Shown here: positions 51,355 to 60,548 of the stretch, in pieces
Numbering within the stretch: the stretch's first letter is position 1
How the letters are laid out: every line of letters begins with the position of its first letter
Source: Bremerella alba
GTDB taxonomy: Bacteria > Planctomycetota > Planctomycetia > Pirellulales > Pirellulaceae
Assembly: GCF_013618625.1 (NCBI RefSeq)
Contig: NZ_JABRWO010000002.1
Location: 1-64,000, forward strand
Length of the DNA stretch: 64,000 bases
Direction of reading: 5' to 3'
Translations under genes and position numbers: made by a program
Notes under the pieces: generated by a model
What the model was told of the DNA's origin: nothing
Seen by the model: only the letters and a program-made list of their open reading frames with translations
Database searches by the model: none

Positions 51355-52889
51355 GCCTCGGCACTCCGCTCAAGATATCCAGAAAATGCGGCTTGCATGA
51401 TCAATTCGTGGGACATGTCTGGTCCTTCGAAAGTCCTTACCAGCGTACCGTTCGACATCACGGCGATCCGATCACAAGTTTCAAACAGTTCTTCCAAGTC
51501 ACTACTTACGATAACAATTCCTTTCCCTTGGGCGGCTAGTGTATCAATAAGTCGATAGATTCGCTTTCGAGCCGGAACATCAATACCACGCGTTGGCTCA
51601 TCGAAAAGAAACACACTTGCATTGGTTGCAAGCCACCGTGCGATCACTACTTTCTGTTGGTTGCCGCCACTGAGAGTTCCAGTTGGCAGTTCGATATCGG
51701 TGCATCGAATCTCCATCGAATGGCAGTGCCGCAAGGTTTGCTCGTTCTCCGCCTGAAAACGAATCAACCCTGCGTGGCTGAATCGTTTGCTCATCGCTGC
51801 GAGCGTGGTATTCACCCGAACTGATTGTGGGAGTAGTAAACCATTTTTTTTACGATCTTCGGTTACCATCGCGATACCGGCAGATACCGCCTCGTGCGGA
51901 TGACGAAACAAACGCGGTGTTTTGTCTGCGGCCAGATAGACCGCTCCTGACGATGCGATGTCAGCTCCGAAAATCAAGCGTAGCAGTTCGGTCCGCCCAG
52001 CCCCAACCAGTCCCGCGATTCCAAGGCGTTCTCCTTGGCGAACATCGAAACTAACTTCATCGACCATGCCGCCGGATAGTTTCTCGACACGCAACGCGAA
52101 ATCAGTCAAACTCGAACCACCGTCCGACCGCTGGCTTGCCGACTCATGTTGAGGATGATCACCAGTCATCAATTCGACCATCTCGTCGGTGGTTAAGTCG
52201 GCGGTCTGATAGGTTCCGATCATCATCCCATCACGGAGAAATGATATGCGATCCGAAATCCGGGATATTTCGTCGAGCCGATGGCTGATGTAGATAATAC
52301 CGACTCCCTCAGCCCGTAATTTGTCGAGCCAAGTGAATAGTGATTCGGCTTCCGCATGACTCAAAGCGGCGGTAGGTTCGTCAAGTATTAACAGTCGACA
52401 CTTTCGATACAGGGCAGCGGCAATCTCAAGCATCTGCTGCTGACCAACGCCCAAGGTCTCCACGATCGCGTCGGTTGCGATCTCACGTAAGCCAAGTCGA
52501 TCGAGCGCCTCGCGTGCTTGGTGGTGGAGTTCTTTTTGCCGGATAACTCCTCCCAACGCTGGCAGTCTAGTGAGCAGCAGGTTTTCGGCGACGCTTAGCG
52601 TCGAGATGAGGTTGAACTCTTGCTGAACGATTTCAATACCAACGGATTCCGCTTCACGCTTAGATTTGGGTTGATAGGCATGACCGTTGACTGACATTCG
52701 ACCAGAAGTAGGATTCACAAGCCCTGCGATAATACGCACCAACGTGCTTTTCCCAGCCCCATTTCCTCCTAACAACGCATGGATCTCACCTGAACGGACT
52801 TCAATCGAACCATCGCGCAGCACCAATGCTTCACCATAACGTTTGGTCACATTGGTCGTTTTGAGAAGTGTCGATGCGGCGTCATTCAC
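51351..52889 (-). CDS. rbsA: Ribose-type ABC transporter ATPase (two fused ABC domains)
   Basis: 512 residues with two nucleotide-binding domains, as in RbsA. First half: Walker A LLGGNGAGKSTLVRI, signature LGVGQQQMLEIAAAL, Walker B LLILDEPTAAL. Second half: degenerate Walker A IAGLVGAGRTELLRLIFG, signature TLSGGNQQKVVIARWL and VFLFDEPTRGID. The asymmetric second Walker A is normal in this family. It overlaps the binding-protein gene upstream and the permease gene downstream by four bases each. Energises uptake of ribose or a related pentose. Confidence 0.95.
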   Translation of the reverse strand: MNDAASTLLKTTNVTKRYGEALVLRDGSIEVRSGEIHALLGGNGAGKSTLVRIIAGLVNPTSGRMSVNGHAYQPKSKREAESVGIEIVQQEFNLISTLSVAENLLLTRLPALGGVIRQKELHHQAREALDRLGLREIATDAIVETLGVGQQQMLEIAAALYRKCRLLILDEPTAALSHAEAESLFTWLDKLRAEGVGIIYISHRLDEISRISDRISFLRDGMMIGTYQTADLTTDEMVELMTGDHPQHESASQRSDGGSSLTDFALRVEKLSGGMVDEVSFDVRQGERLGIAGLVGAGRTELLRLIFGADIASSGAVYLAADKTPRLFRHPHEAVSAGIAMVTEDRKKNGLLLPQSVRVNTTLAAMSKRFSHAGLIRFQAENEQTLRHCHSMEIRCTDIELPTGTLSGGNQQKVVIARWLATNASVFLFDEPTRGIDVPARKRIYRLIDTLAAQGKGIVIVSSDLEELFETCDRIAVMSNGTLVRTFEGPDMSHELIMQAAFSGYLERSAEA

Positions 52890-53836
52890 GGGGAGATCGA
52901 TTCCTGGGTGACTAGATCGACTGGGGTTTCGACGTCTTCAATCTTGGCATCCGGGTCCTCGATGAGCTTCAGCGCGTTCTCTATGCCGTAGACGGCCAAT
53001 TGATCTCCATGTTGATCGGCCGTAGCCAAGATCTTGCCATCTTTGATGGCTTGCTGAACCGCTGATATATTGTCGAACCCGACGACCAGGACTTCGCCTT
53101 CGCGACCTGCTCCTTTCGCCGCAGCGACTGCCCCCAGGGCCATGCTGTCGTTAGCAGCCAAGATGGCTTTGACCTCGGGGTGTTCGCTTAGCATTGAAGA
53201 GGCTATCGTGTTCGCCTTACTCATTTCCCATTCAGCCGACTGATGGCCAACGACCTTGATTTGAGCTTCCTCCATTGCTTCTTGGAAGCCAGCCAATCGC
53301 TGTTGCCCGTTGAAAGACGTGCGAACCCCTTCCAAGATGCAAACAGAGTCTCCAGTTACCAGCTTTCCGGCCAGGTAACTGCCGACTTGCTTTGCACCGG
53401 CTTTGTTATCAGGGCCGACGAAAGGAATTTCGACTTCTTCAGTCGCCAATACATCGGCATCGAGCCGATTGTCGATATTGACAACTACCACCCCTGCTTT
53501 TATGGCTCTTCGTAGCGCCGGCACCAACGCCTTCGAGTCTGCCGGCGCGATTACAATCGCATCAACATTGCTGGCAATCATTTCTTCTACCAGCGAGACC
53601 TGACGACTAATGTCGCGTTCGTCCTTGATTCCATTCACAATCAGATCGAACTGGTCAGCGTTCTCGGCTTGATAGTTCTCGGCGCCATCGGCCATAGTCG
53701 AGAAAAACTCGTTGGCCAACGACTTCATGATCAAAGCGATCCGTAGCTTATCCGATTTGCCCGTTGGGTTTGAACTTTCCGAGTGGCAGCCGAAAAGAAG
53801 CAAGATGAGCGATAGACCAAAAAGTGCTCTGTTCAT
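52886..53836 (-). CDS. rbsB: Ribose-type ABC transporter substrate-binding lipoprotein
   Basis: About 316 residues from the ATG at 53836, which overlaps the ribokinase stop (ATGA). The longer frame to 53971 would run into ribokinase. A lipoprotein signal ends at ALFGLSLILLLFGCHS. The mature protein is a type I periplasmic-binding fold: LRIALIMKSLANEFFSTMADGAENY, VDAIVIAPADSKALVPALRRA, VVNIDNRLDADVL, VKAILAANDSMALGAVAAAKG and VLVVGFDNISAVQQAI. Lipid anchoring is unusual for Gram-negative RbsB and would keep the receptor on the membrane. Binds ribose or a close relative by context. Confidence 0.92.
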   Translation of the reverse strand: MNRALFGLSLILLLFGCHSESSNPTGKSDKLRIALIMKSLANEFFSTMADGAENYQAENADQFDLIVNGIKDERDISRQVSLVEEMIASNVDAIVIAPADSKALVPALRRAIKAGVVVVNIDNRLDADVLATEEVEIPFVGPDNKAGAKQVGSYLAGKLVTGDSVCILEGVRTSFNGQQRLAGFQEAMEEAQIKVVGHQSAEWEMSKANTIASSMLSEHPEVKAILAANDSMALGAVAAAKGAGREGEVLVVGFDNISAVQQAIKDGKILATADQHGDQLAVYGIENALKLIEDPDAKIEDVETPVDLVTQESISP

Positions 53837-54771
53837 TTGATGGATTCCAAAAGACATTCGATTCCTTGACGTGATCCAATACTCGGTTGAGCGCCCTTCT
53901 TGGACGCTGCGATCGCTCCCGCCGCATTCCCAAAACGCACTGCTTGCTCGAGATTCCCTTGCTCGGCCCAACTAACAGCCAGAGCTCCTGCAAAAGCATC
54001 ACCGGCCGCAGTGGTATCAACGGAGTCGGTCACCAATGCCGGAATCAGTCGACCGCCCTGATCGTCAAACAAGAAGGAGCCTCGGCTACCGAGCGTGATG
54101 ACGACGTGCCGCGCACCTTGCTGATAGAGGGCCTGGCCAGCTGCTAATATCTGTTCAGGAGAATCGAGCGAGATCCCGGTCAGCTCTTCTGCCTCGTGCT
54201 CATTGGGGCAAATGAGATCAACCTGCAATATTTTTTGGGGACAACGGTGGGGCGCAGGGGCCGGGTCCAGAATCACACGAACATTCGCAGCTCGAGCAAT
54301 TTGGATAACCTCCAGCACTGTTTTGGTTGGAATTTCCAGCTGCAAGAGAACCGTCTGACTCGATTCAATCACTTGCCGATGTTTCCGGACGTCCTCAGGC
54401 GACAACCTTCCATTGGCACCCTCGACGGCGATAATCGAATTTTGACCAGCTTGATCAACCGTAATCATCGCGAGACCACTCTCACAGTCAGGCGTCACAA
54501 GAATATTTTCGCAATCGATTTCATAGTTGCTTAGTCCACGAATCAATCGATTTGCAAATGCATCGTCTCCTACGCGACCCAACATCGCAACAGAAGCACC
54601 TGCTCTCGCGGCGGCGACGGCTTGATTTGCCCCTTTTCCTCCAGGAACCTCGTCGAAGGACAACGCAACAACGGTTTCGCCTGGTTTAGGAAATTGGGAG
54701 CACCGCAGCACGAGATCCATATTAATGGATCCAACAACGGCGATTTTGGCTGGGCTGGTCAATTTCGACAC
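53833..54771 (-). CDS. rbsK: Ribokinase (PfkB family)
   Basis: 312 residues from a GTG at 54771 with AAGG seven bases upstream. VVGSINMDLVLRCSQFPKPGETV and DEVPGGKGANQAVAAARAGA form the sugar-binding N-terminus. VDTTAAGDAFAGALAV holds the catalytic Asp (AAGD in place of the usual GAGD), and DPAPA and ICPNEHEAEELTG match ribokinases. Phosphorylates imported ribose to ribose 5-phosphate. Lies between the nucleoside hydrolase (4-bp gap) and the ABC receptor gene (4-bp overlap). No rbsD mutarotase gene is in the operon. Confidence 0.95.
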   Translation of the reverse strand: MSKLTSPAKIAVVGSINMDLVLRCSQFPKPGETVVALSFDEVPGGKGANQAVAAARAGASVAMLGRVGDDAFANRLIRGLSNYEIDCENILVTPDCESGLAMITVDQAGQNSIIAVEGANGRLSPEDVRKHRQVIESSQTVLLQLEIPTKTVLEVIQIARAANVRVILDPAPAPHRCPQKILQVDLICPNEHEAEELTGISLDSPEQILAAGQALYQQGARHVVITLGSRGSFLFDDQGGRLIPALVTDSVDTTAAGDAFAGALAVSWAEQGNLEQAVRFGNAAGAIAASKKGAQPSIGSRQGIECLLESIK

Positions 54772-54775
54772 GCAA

Positions 54776-55849
54776 CTACCTTTCGCCTGAAACGTGAGGA
54801 CTCGAGCTCGAGGGTGGCTCGCTCGAAAGAAGCGTTAGGGCTTCGGTGGCGCGAGCCTTTTGAGCGTCTCTTAAGATCAAATAACGATCACGTCCACCTT
54901 GCATGGGTTCAAATTTCGTATACCCATCTTCAAGAACGGTTACCTGGCCCTCAGGCGACAGATCGAAGTATCCATGATCGGGGCGGATGGCAACCAAAAC
55001 GGAGGTCAAATCCCAAGTCGGGCGATCATGAGGAGGCGGAATATACAGTTCGTAGGCTTCCACGACCGGATGATGTTCGACGTATCCGAAGTCGCGTTCG
55101 ACGCTTTCATGCGGGTACTTCAGGTTCAGGCCAATCTCGAAACCGCTCCAGATGATGGATGTTGGCCATTTCGAGAACAGACGGCGGGCGGACGGAACGT
55201 CTTTGAAGACATTGTACTCGCGGTACCGTTTCGGCTCACCCGTCTTGCGATCTGGGATTTTCTCGAATGCGGCTGCCATAACGGAGAGCAGGCGGACCTT
55301 TTTCTTAACCAACTCCATACCGTTTAGGGAGCTGATTTCATCGGCAGGCGATTCCAACAGATTAGCTAGATTGGTGGAAAACCCAACCTGACAAATAACG
55401 ACAGAACCATCTTCCGAATCAGCTAAAGCGTTACGTAACACATTGACAGCACTGGAGGCCTGTTTACCTGATGTCAAGTCATGTGGATAACGTAACTGAC
55501 CATTGTCGGTTGCATTTGCTAATCCGTTGAACTTGCCTTCTTGCGGGGTCACATCGCTACTGCAAACACCAATCGGAATATCACCTCGGCCATAGAACGT
55601 ATTGATGCAATCGACGAACGGAGCTGCCAATTCATGATCTTTGGTAATTGTGACTGCCAACAACTTGCATTCAGCTCGCGATTCCAAGGCATGAATCATT
55701 GCCAATGCCAATACGTCGTCGCTGTCATTGCCGATGTCCGTATCGAAGATCAATGGAATTGGCTTACGGAGTTCTTCGGCGGTTAACGATTGCGGCAAAC
55801 AAAAGCCAATGCTTGAAAGCATCAGCAGCAGCACTGCTTTATATTTCAT
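54776..55849 (-). CDS. Inosine-uridine-type nucleoside N-ribohydrolase, exported
   Basis: 357 residues with a signal peptide (AVLLLMLSSIGFCLPQSLTA). The calcium/ribose signature DTDIGNDSDDVLAL is at 36-49, with VTITKDHELAAPFVDCINTFYG and ICQVGFSTNLANLL, and the late SVERDFGYVEHHPVVEAYEL. Splits nucleosides into base and ribose. Export means the reaction takes place outside the cytoplasm, so the free ribose must be imported, which the following ribose ABC genes provide. Base specificity cannot be read from the sequence. The start overlaps the lacI stop by four bases. Confidence 0.9.
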   Translation of the reverse strand: MKYKAVLLLMLSSIGFCLPQSLTAEELRKPIPLIFDTDIGNDSDDVLALAMIHALESRAECKLLAVTITKDHELAAPFVDCINTFYGRGDIPIGVCSSDVTPQEGKFNGLANATDNGQLRYPHDLTSGKQASSAVNVLRNALADSEDGSVVICQVGFSTNLANLLESPADEISSLNGMELVKKKVRLLSVMAAAFEKIPDRKTGEPKRYREYNVFKDVPSARRLFSKWPTSIIWSGFEIGLNLKYPHESVERDFGYVEHHPVVEAYELYIPPPHDRPTWDLTSVLVAIRPDHGYFDLSPEGQVTVLEDGYTKFEPMQGGRDRYLILRDAQKARATEALTLLSSEPPSSSSPHVSGER

Positions 55850-56883
55850 GATGGGGACACCTTTCCGACAGATGCTCTTGTAAGGAGGGTGACGGGAACT
55901 TTGTGCATCTTCTGCACTGGGGCTTTTCCGCTTCGAATCTGCTCGGCTACCAACGATGCAGCGAGCCGTCCGAGTTCTGGAACATCTTGAGCGACAGTTG
56001 CCAACGGAACCTGCATGAAGTTCGCGAATTTAACGTCGTCAAAACAAACTAATGAGAGGTCTTCCGGTACACGTCGTCCCAACTCCATGGCTGCCTGGTA
56101 GGCACCAAACGCGTTGGGCGTGCTCATGGCAAAGAACGCCGTTATCTCTGGATGGTTCATCAGCAAGTTGCGAGCAGACTGATAGCCCGATTCGTAGGTA
56201 AATTGATTCCCTTCGACCAGTGCTGGATCAAGGTTAACACCAACTTTGGCCAAGGCCTCCTTCACGCCCAGCAGTCGCTGATCGCTAGGAAGCGTGCCAG
56301 CGATCCCTTGCAAAACCCCGATCTTACGATGCCCATTGCCGATCAATAGCTGCATCGCCTGTTGCGTTCCCGTTGTGTGATCAGACGTTACCTGAACCAT
56401 CGACGATTTGTCTTTGCAACGATCGACCAATACGAGCGGAGTACCTTGTTCACGTGTGCTCTCGAGATGCGCAAACTTTAGTCCAACAGGACAAACGACC
56501 AGGGCTTCAACGCTACGAGCAGTTAACTGTTCGATGAGCTTCTGCTCTTTTTCGACCGAACCACCACTGTCGGCCAGAATTGCCGAAAAGCCATCCGATT
56601 CGGCTGAGACCGTCACCGACTGAGCTATTGAGGAAAAAAAAGGGTTGGAAAGGTCAGGGACGACAATCCCTAGCAGCCCCGTCCGTTTTAATCTCAGAGA
56701 ACGGGCCACCTGACTCGGTCGGAACCCTAACTTTTCCGCCTTGTCCCGAACGAGCTGGGCGGTTGAGGAACTGATTCGATACTTCTCGGCCAAGCCATTT
56801 AAAGCACGAGATGCCGTCGAGACACTCACCTTGGCCTCGCGAGCAACATCGCTCAAAGTCGAACCAGAACGGGCCTTAGGCAC
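55846..56883 (-). CDS. LacI-family transcriptional regulator of the nucleoside/ribose operon
   Basis: 345 residues. The N-terminal HTH reads TLSDVAREAKVSVSTASRAL with hinge GFRPSQVARSLR, followed by a periplasmic-binding-like effector domain (LLGIVVPDLSNPFFSSIAQSV, RRVPEDLSLVCFDDVKFA). First gene of the operon, overlapping the nucleoside hydrolase gene by four bases, so it controls its own synthesis. A perfect 16-bp palindrome at 56929-56944 upstream is the likely operator. Effector probably ribose or a nucleoside, by context. Confidence 0.95.
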   Translation of the reverse strand: MPKARSGSTLSDVAREAKVSVSTASRALNGLAEKYRISSSTAQLVRDKAEKLGFRPSQVARSLRLKRTGLLGIVVPDLSNPFFSSIAQSVTVSAESDGFSAILADSGGSVEKEQKLIEQLTARSVEALVVCPVGLKFAHLESTREQGTPLVLVDRCKDKSSMVQVTSDHTTGTQQAMQLLIGNGHRKIGVLQGIAGTLPSDQRLLGVKEALAKVGVNLDPALVEGNQFTYESGYQSARNLLMNHPEITAFFAMSTPNAFGAYQAAMELGRRVPEDLSLVCFDDVKFANFMQVPLATVAQDVPELGRLAASLVAEQIRSGKAPVQKMHKVPVTLLTRASVGKVSPS

Positions 56884-56928
56884 GAGAATAACCGCCTATA
56901 ATCTAATTGAAATCCGAAAACGCCTTAT

Positions 56929-56944
56929 GCACAATCGATTGTGC
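56929..56944. promoter_or_regulatory. LacI-type operator (perfect 16-bp palindrome)
   Basis: GCACAATCGATTGTGC is exactly self-complementary with a central CG, the usual shape of a LacI-family operator. It lies 46 bp upstream of the lacI start, where it would block the promoter of the whole operon. Confidence 0.75.
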
Positions 56945-57703
56945 TTCCATGTTAGTTAAAAACCATTACTTTACAAGTATCACTTGATCAATTTTAACAA
57001 CCTCGAAATGCCCCCTTTTTCAACGAACTCCGAAATCCGTTGTCTTGCTATATTTTGACGGTTGTTATGGAGTCAGCTATCTCTCCATCCTGGAAGGAGA
57101 ATCGGATCCGCCATCACAGCGAAGCTTACGGTTGCTGGTTGGGGCGAGCGATGATCTTGCAGTTTATCGAAAAACAATCACTTCACTGACAGTCATCGTG
57201 GGAACAACAATTGCTCGATTGGTTTTGGTCGTTCTCATCCCGAAGGAGCCCCAGGTCTTACGAGTAGATGAATCGTACAATTTTTTTCTGGACACGTTTG
57301 ATCAAGGTGCTGACAACGTCAACGCTCTAACATCTGGTTGCGATCATGTCGGCAAGGCAACATCGTCCGAGGCAAAACGGCAGAGACATCAGAACTGCAA
57401 GCTCTTTTGGGGTTGGTTCCGAAAGATCCCAATTAGCTAAATGGCACGCAGCTCTTCTTGCACCCGAAGCTTGCGAACCTTTGGTTAAATAGATATCTGA
57501 ACTTTTAAACGACGTCTTACGTTCATACGATGGCGGTTCCATTTTCTACCACACTGACCGCTTTCGGATCACGTCATGGCTAGGTCATTTCAGATCTGAT
57601 CATCTTTAAGCGATTCTCTCTCCCGTTAGTGATGAAGGAAGCATTCATTGCACGTGAGACGAAGCAACATGGCACGATTATTGCTTTACGAGTAAGTCTC
57701 TCA
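56945..57703. other. Large intergenic region between two divergent operons
   Basis: About 760 bp. The only long frame (57045-57440, TTG start, 131 residues) has no recognisable domain, no SD and an irregular composition, so I do not call it a gene. A remnant of a lost gene is possible. No tRNA or hairpin recognised. Confidence 0.35.
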
Positions 57704-57716
57704 TAATTGACAATTA
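57704..57716. promoter_or_regulatory. AT-rich palindromic operator candidate before the sbnA-like gene
   Basis: TAATTG-A-CAATTA is a perfect 13-bp palindrome 19 bp before the start at 57736, a place to control the cassette that follows. It is not a clear Fur box (no GATAATGATAATC repeat). Confidence 0.45.
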
Positions 57717-57735
57717 GCTACGCCCTCACCTGGGA

Positions 57736-58821
57736 ATGAGTACGCATCCCATGCTAAATACCGCAGATAACATGATTACAGCAAACGCATTTCACGCTCC
57801 GGTGAATTGTGCGTCCCATACCAGGCCGACAGTAGCAAAGGGAATCCTTGAGGCGATAGGTTCAACTCCTCTAGTCCAGTTGACCCGGTTTCTTGATCGC
57901 AACGATGTAACACTTTACGCCAAGCTGGAATCGCAGAACCCGGGGGGAAGTGCCAAGGATCGTCCTGCATTGCAGATGCTCCGCGAAGCCATCGAATCAG
58001 GCAAAGTGAATAGCGATACGACGATCGTAGAGTCTTCGTCAGGGAATATGGGTATCGGTCTCGCGCAAGCATGTCGCTACTACGGACTTCGATTCGTTTG
58101 TGTTGTCGACCCAAGAGCTCAGGCTCAGAATTTGGCAATCATTAAAGCTTTAGGCAGTGAAATTGAACAGGTTACCACTCCAATCGAAGGGGATTTCCTG
58201 GCAGCCAGACTCGCACGCGTAGATGAACTCTTAGAACAGTTACCCAATAGCTATTGGCCCAATCAATACGCCAACACCGAGAATCCCAAGGCTCATGAAC
58301 TGGGAACCATCCGTGAAATCGACGAAACGTTGGACGGAACACTCGATTACTTGTTCGTGGCCACAAGCAGTACTGGGACGATTCAAGGTTGTCGCAATTA
58401 CTTACGTGCTCGCGGAAGAAACACCCAGGTAGTCGCAGTCGATGCCACTGGGAGCGTCTTATTTGGTGGTACGTCCGGCCGCCGTATGATACCTGGCTTA
58501 GGAGCCGGCCGTGAACCGGCATTGGCTCGCCATAAATTCTTCAAGCACGTGCATCGAGTCACGGATCTCGACTGCGTGATCGGCTGCCGTCGAGCAGCCA
58601 CGAAAGAAGCCATGCTGATCGGTGGCTCCGCAGGCGGAGTACTTGAAGCGATCCGGTCTGCACAGAACACACTGTTGGGCAAGACATGTGTGGCCATCTT
58701 GCATGACTCAGGGGCGCGTTACTTAGACACCGTCTTCAACGATCAATGGGTGCAGCAGGAACTCGGAATTTCTCCCGATGATTTAGAGCAGATGACAACA
58801 AGTAACGTGAGCTCTAGCTAA
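57736..58821 (+). CDS. SbnA-like PLP-dependent cysteine synthase-family enzyme
   Basis: 361 residues. The PLP lysine lies in NPGGSAKDRPALQM, phosphate-binding SSSGNMGIGLAQA, and GSAGGVLEAIR near the C-terminus. The PGGSxKDRPA form and PGLGAGREPAL are closer to SbnA (staphyloferrin B 2,3-diaminopropionate pathway, which uses O-phospho-L-serine and L-Glu) than to CysK/CysM. An SbnB (ACEGA dehydrogenase) homologue is not adjacent. Two bp before the FAD/NAD(P) gene, so it is the first gene of a three-gene operon. A plain cysteine or cystathionine synthase is the alternative. Confidence 0.85.
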   Translation: MSTHPMLNTADNMITANAFHAPVNCASHTRPTVAKGILEAIGSTPLVQLTRFLDRNDVTLYAKLESQNPGGSAKDRPALQMLREAIESGKVNSDTTIVESSSGNMGIGLAQACRYYGLRFVCVVDPRAQAQNLAIIKALGSEIEQVTTPIEGDFLAARLARVDELLEQLPNSYWPNQYANTENPKAHELGTIREIDETLDGTLDYLFVATSSTGTIQGCRNYLRARGRNTQVVAVDATGSVLFGGTSGRRMIPGLGAGREPALARHKFFKHVHRVTDLDCVIGCRRAATKEAMLIGGSAGGVLEAIRSAQNTLLGKTCVAILHDSGARYLDTVFNDQWVQQELGISPDDLEQMTTSNVSSS

Positions 58822-58823
58822 TC

Positions 58824-60548
58824 GTGCATGCCATGACTCAAATTCATACTCAGCTATCCGATCGAATGGAAAATCTGCGTCCATCGAAAGAATCACCTTA
58901 TCGCATCGCGATTATCGGAGGTGGTCCTCGTGGTCTGTATTGCCTTGAATCCCTGAGCCGGGCATTAAGTCATCATTCTACCGATTGTCCGGTGGCCGTC
59001 GATGTCTTTGACCCTTGTTCACATCCCGGTGCAGGGAATGTTTACGCACTTGATCAACCTGACTACCTAAGAATGAACTTTCCCAACGGACGGATCGACG
59101 CCTGGGGTAGTGAAAATTCTCGCCAGATAGACCAAATGTCGCTACTAGACTGGCTTCAAGAGCACTTCCCACATCTGTCCAATCCGGAAGGCTACTCTCC
59201 AAGGCCCGTTGTAGGTCGCTATTTGCACGAATGCTTTCGGCAAGTTCTCGAACAATTCCCTAGTGATGTGGCCGTCCAAGTGCACCAAGCACGCGTCACT
59301 GAAGTCATCGAGAGTGGCCCAGCATGGAAAGTTTCGACGACTGAGACATCCATGCTGGCCGATAACTTAGTGCTTACGACCGGGCACGAAGGCTGGCGTT
59401 CGACGGGCACTCTCTCCAATCAACATGATGCGCGAATTATCGAACACGTGTTCCCAGTGGGGCGTCAACTTTCTCAGGCACGAATTCCGGCGCAATCAAC
59501 GGTTGCGATCCGAGGATTTGGGTTAACTTGGATCGATGCCACGCTTGCACTTACTGAAGGCCGCGGCGGCACATTTTCTGAGACAGCAGATCATTGGACT
59601 TACCAACGCTCTGGTGATGAACCGACAAAGATCTTCCCTTACTCACGAACGGGACGCCCCCTGCTGGCCAAATCGGTCGAACCACAAATGAAGCTGCCAA
59701 GCTGCCTTTCTGATATCTGGGAGAGCGGCCGCTTAGCCATCGCGGCTGTTCCTCAGTCAGACGATCCCTCGCGGCAGGTTGAAGAACTTTGGCAGACGAT
59801 CACAAATGTGTCAGCGCAGGCACTTCAGGCAATCCGAACGACAAGCAGTTCTGCCTCAGTCCGATCTGACCTTTCAGATTGGTTTACATGGTGGAAATCT
59901 TCCAAATTTTCTGCGGCACAGGCCTACGACGTGATGAAACGATCACGCGATGTCGGAATTGGTCTGTCACAACCAAATGAAGCTTGGATCTGGGGTGAAA
60001 CTTGGCGGCGAATCTATCCAGCCCTTGTTGCCCGTGTTAGCCACGGAGGCTTATGTGTTGCAGGATGGAAACTATTTCGAGAAGTTACCATTGAGATGGA
60101 ACGCCTCGCATTCGGCCCACCACCTGAAAATATGAGTCGTATGCTCGCGTTGATCGATTCGGGCATCGTTGACCTAAGGTTTGTCAGTGAGGCTGAACTC
60201 ACTCAAGGTCTCCATGAACTGGATCTGTGCTCTGACCATCACCGAAAAGAAGTTAACGTAGTCGTCAACGCCGTGATTCCTGCACCGTGCGAGATTTCAC
60301 CAAGAGGACCGATATCTAGTTTACTCGATGGCAATGCAATCGCTTGGGACAACCGGGAAATCGGTCTTCCGGTGGATGAGCACGGATGTCCTCCACCGTA
60401 TCAGCGTAAGAACCTGGCCATTTTTGGTAGAGTCACGGAAGGGACTGTATTAGGAAATGATACACTTAGCCGCAAACTTCATCCTCAAATCGAGAACTGG
60501 GCGCAGAAGACTGCGCAGCGAGTTCTAAATCGAGAGTATACCCTTTGA
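58824..60548 (+). CDS. FAD/NAD(P)-binding protein (NAD_binding_9-type)
   Basis: 574 residues. The Rossmann start YRIAIIGGGPRGLYCLESLSRA is followed by VFDPCSHPGAGNVY and LRMNFPNGRIDAWG, then LVLTTGHEGW and VAIRGFGLTWIDATLALTEGRGG, the pattern of FAD/NAD(P)-binding domain 9 proteins. The late RKNLAIFGRVTEGTVLGNDTLSR fits the end of that family. Probably a flavin oxidoreductase or hydroxylase acting on the product of the PLP enzymes on either side. Overlaps the next start by four bases (TTGA). No membrane segment or signal peptide. Substrate unknown. Confidence 0.8.
   Translation: MHAMTQIHTQLSDRMENLRPSKESPYRIAIIGGGPRGLYCLESLSRALSHHSTDCPVAVDVFDPCSHPGAGNVYALDQPDYLRMNFPNGRIDAWGSENSRQIDQMSLLDWLQEHFPHLSNPEGYSPRPVVGRYLHECFRQVLEQFPSDVAVQVHQARVTEVIESGPAWKVSTTETSMLADNLVLTTGHEGWRSTGTLSNQHDARIIEHVFPVGRQLSQARIPAQSTVAIRGFGLTWIDATLALTEGRGGTFSETADHWTYQRSGDEPTKIFPYSRTGRPLLAKSVEPQMKLPSCLSDIWESGRLAIAAVPQSDDPSRQVEELWQTITNVSAQALQAIRTTSSSASVRSDLSDWFTWWKSSKFSAAQAYDVMKRSRDVGIGLSQPNEAWIWGETWRRIYPALVARVSHGGLCVAGWKLFREVTIEMERLAFGPPPENMSRMLALIDSGIVDLRFVSEAELTQGLHELDLCSDHHRKEVNVVVNAVIPAPCEISPRGPISSLLDGNAIAWDNREIGLPVDEHGCPPPYQRKNLAIFGRVTEGTVLGNDTLSRKLHPQIENWAQKTAQRVLNREYTL

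Noticed and set aside
57045-57440. 131-codon plus-strand frame in the large intergenic gap
   Set aside because: TTG start, no ribosome site, no recognisable fold and irregular residue use; reported only as intergenic content.
57701-57720. Fur box before the sbnA-like gene
   Set aside because: The 13-bp palindrome there is AT-rich but lacks the GATAATGAT-type hexamers, so an iron link cannot be claimed from sequence.
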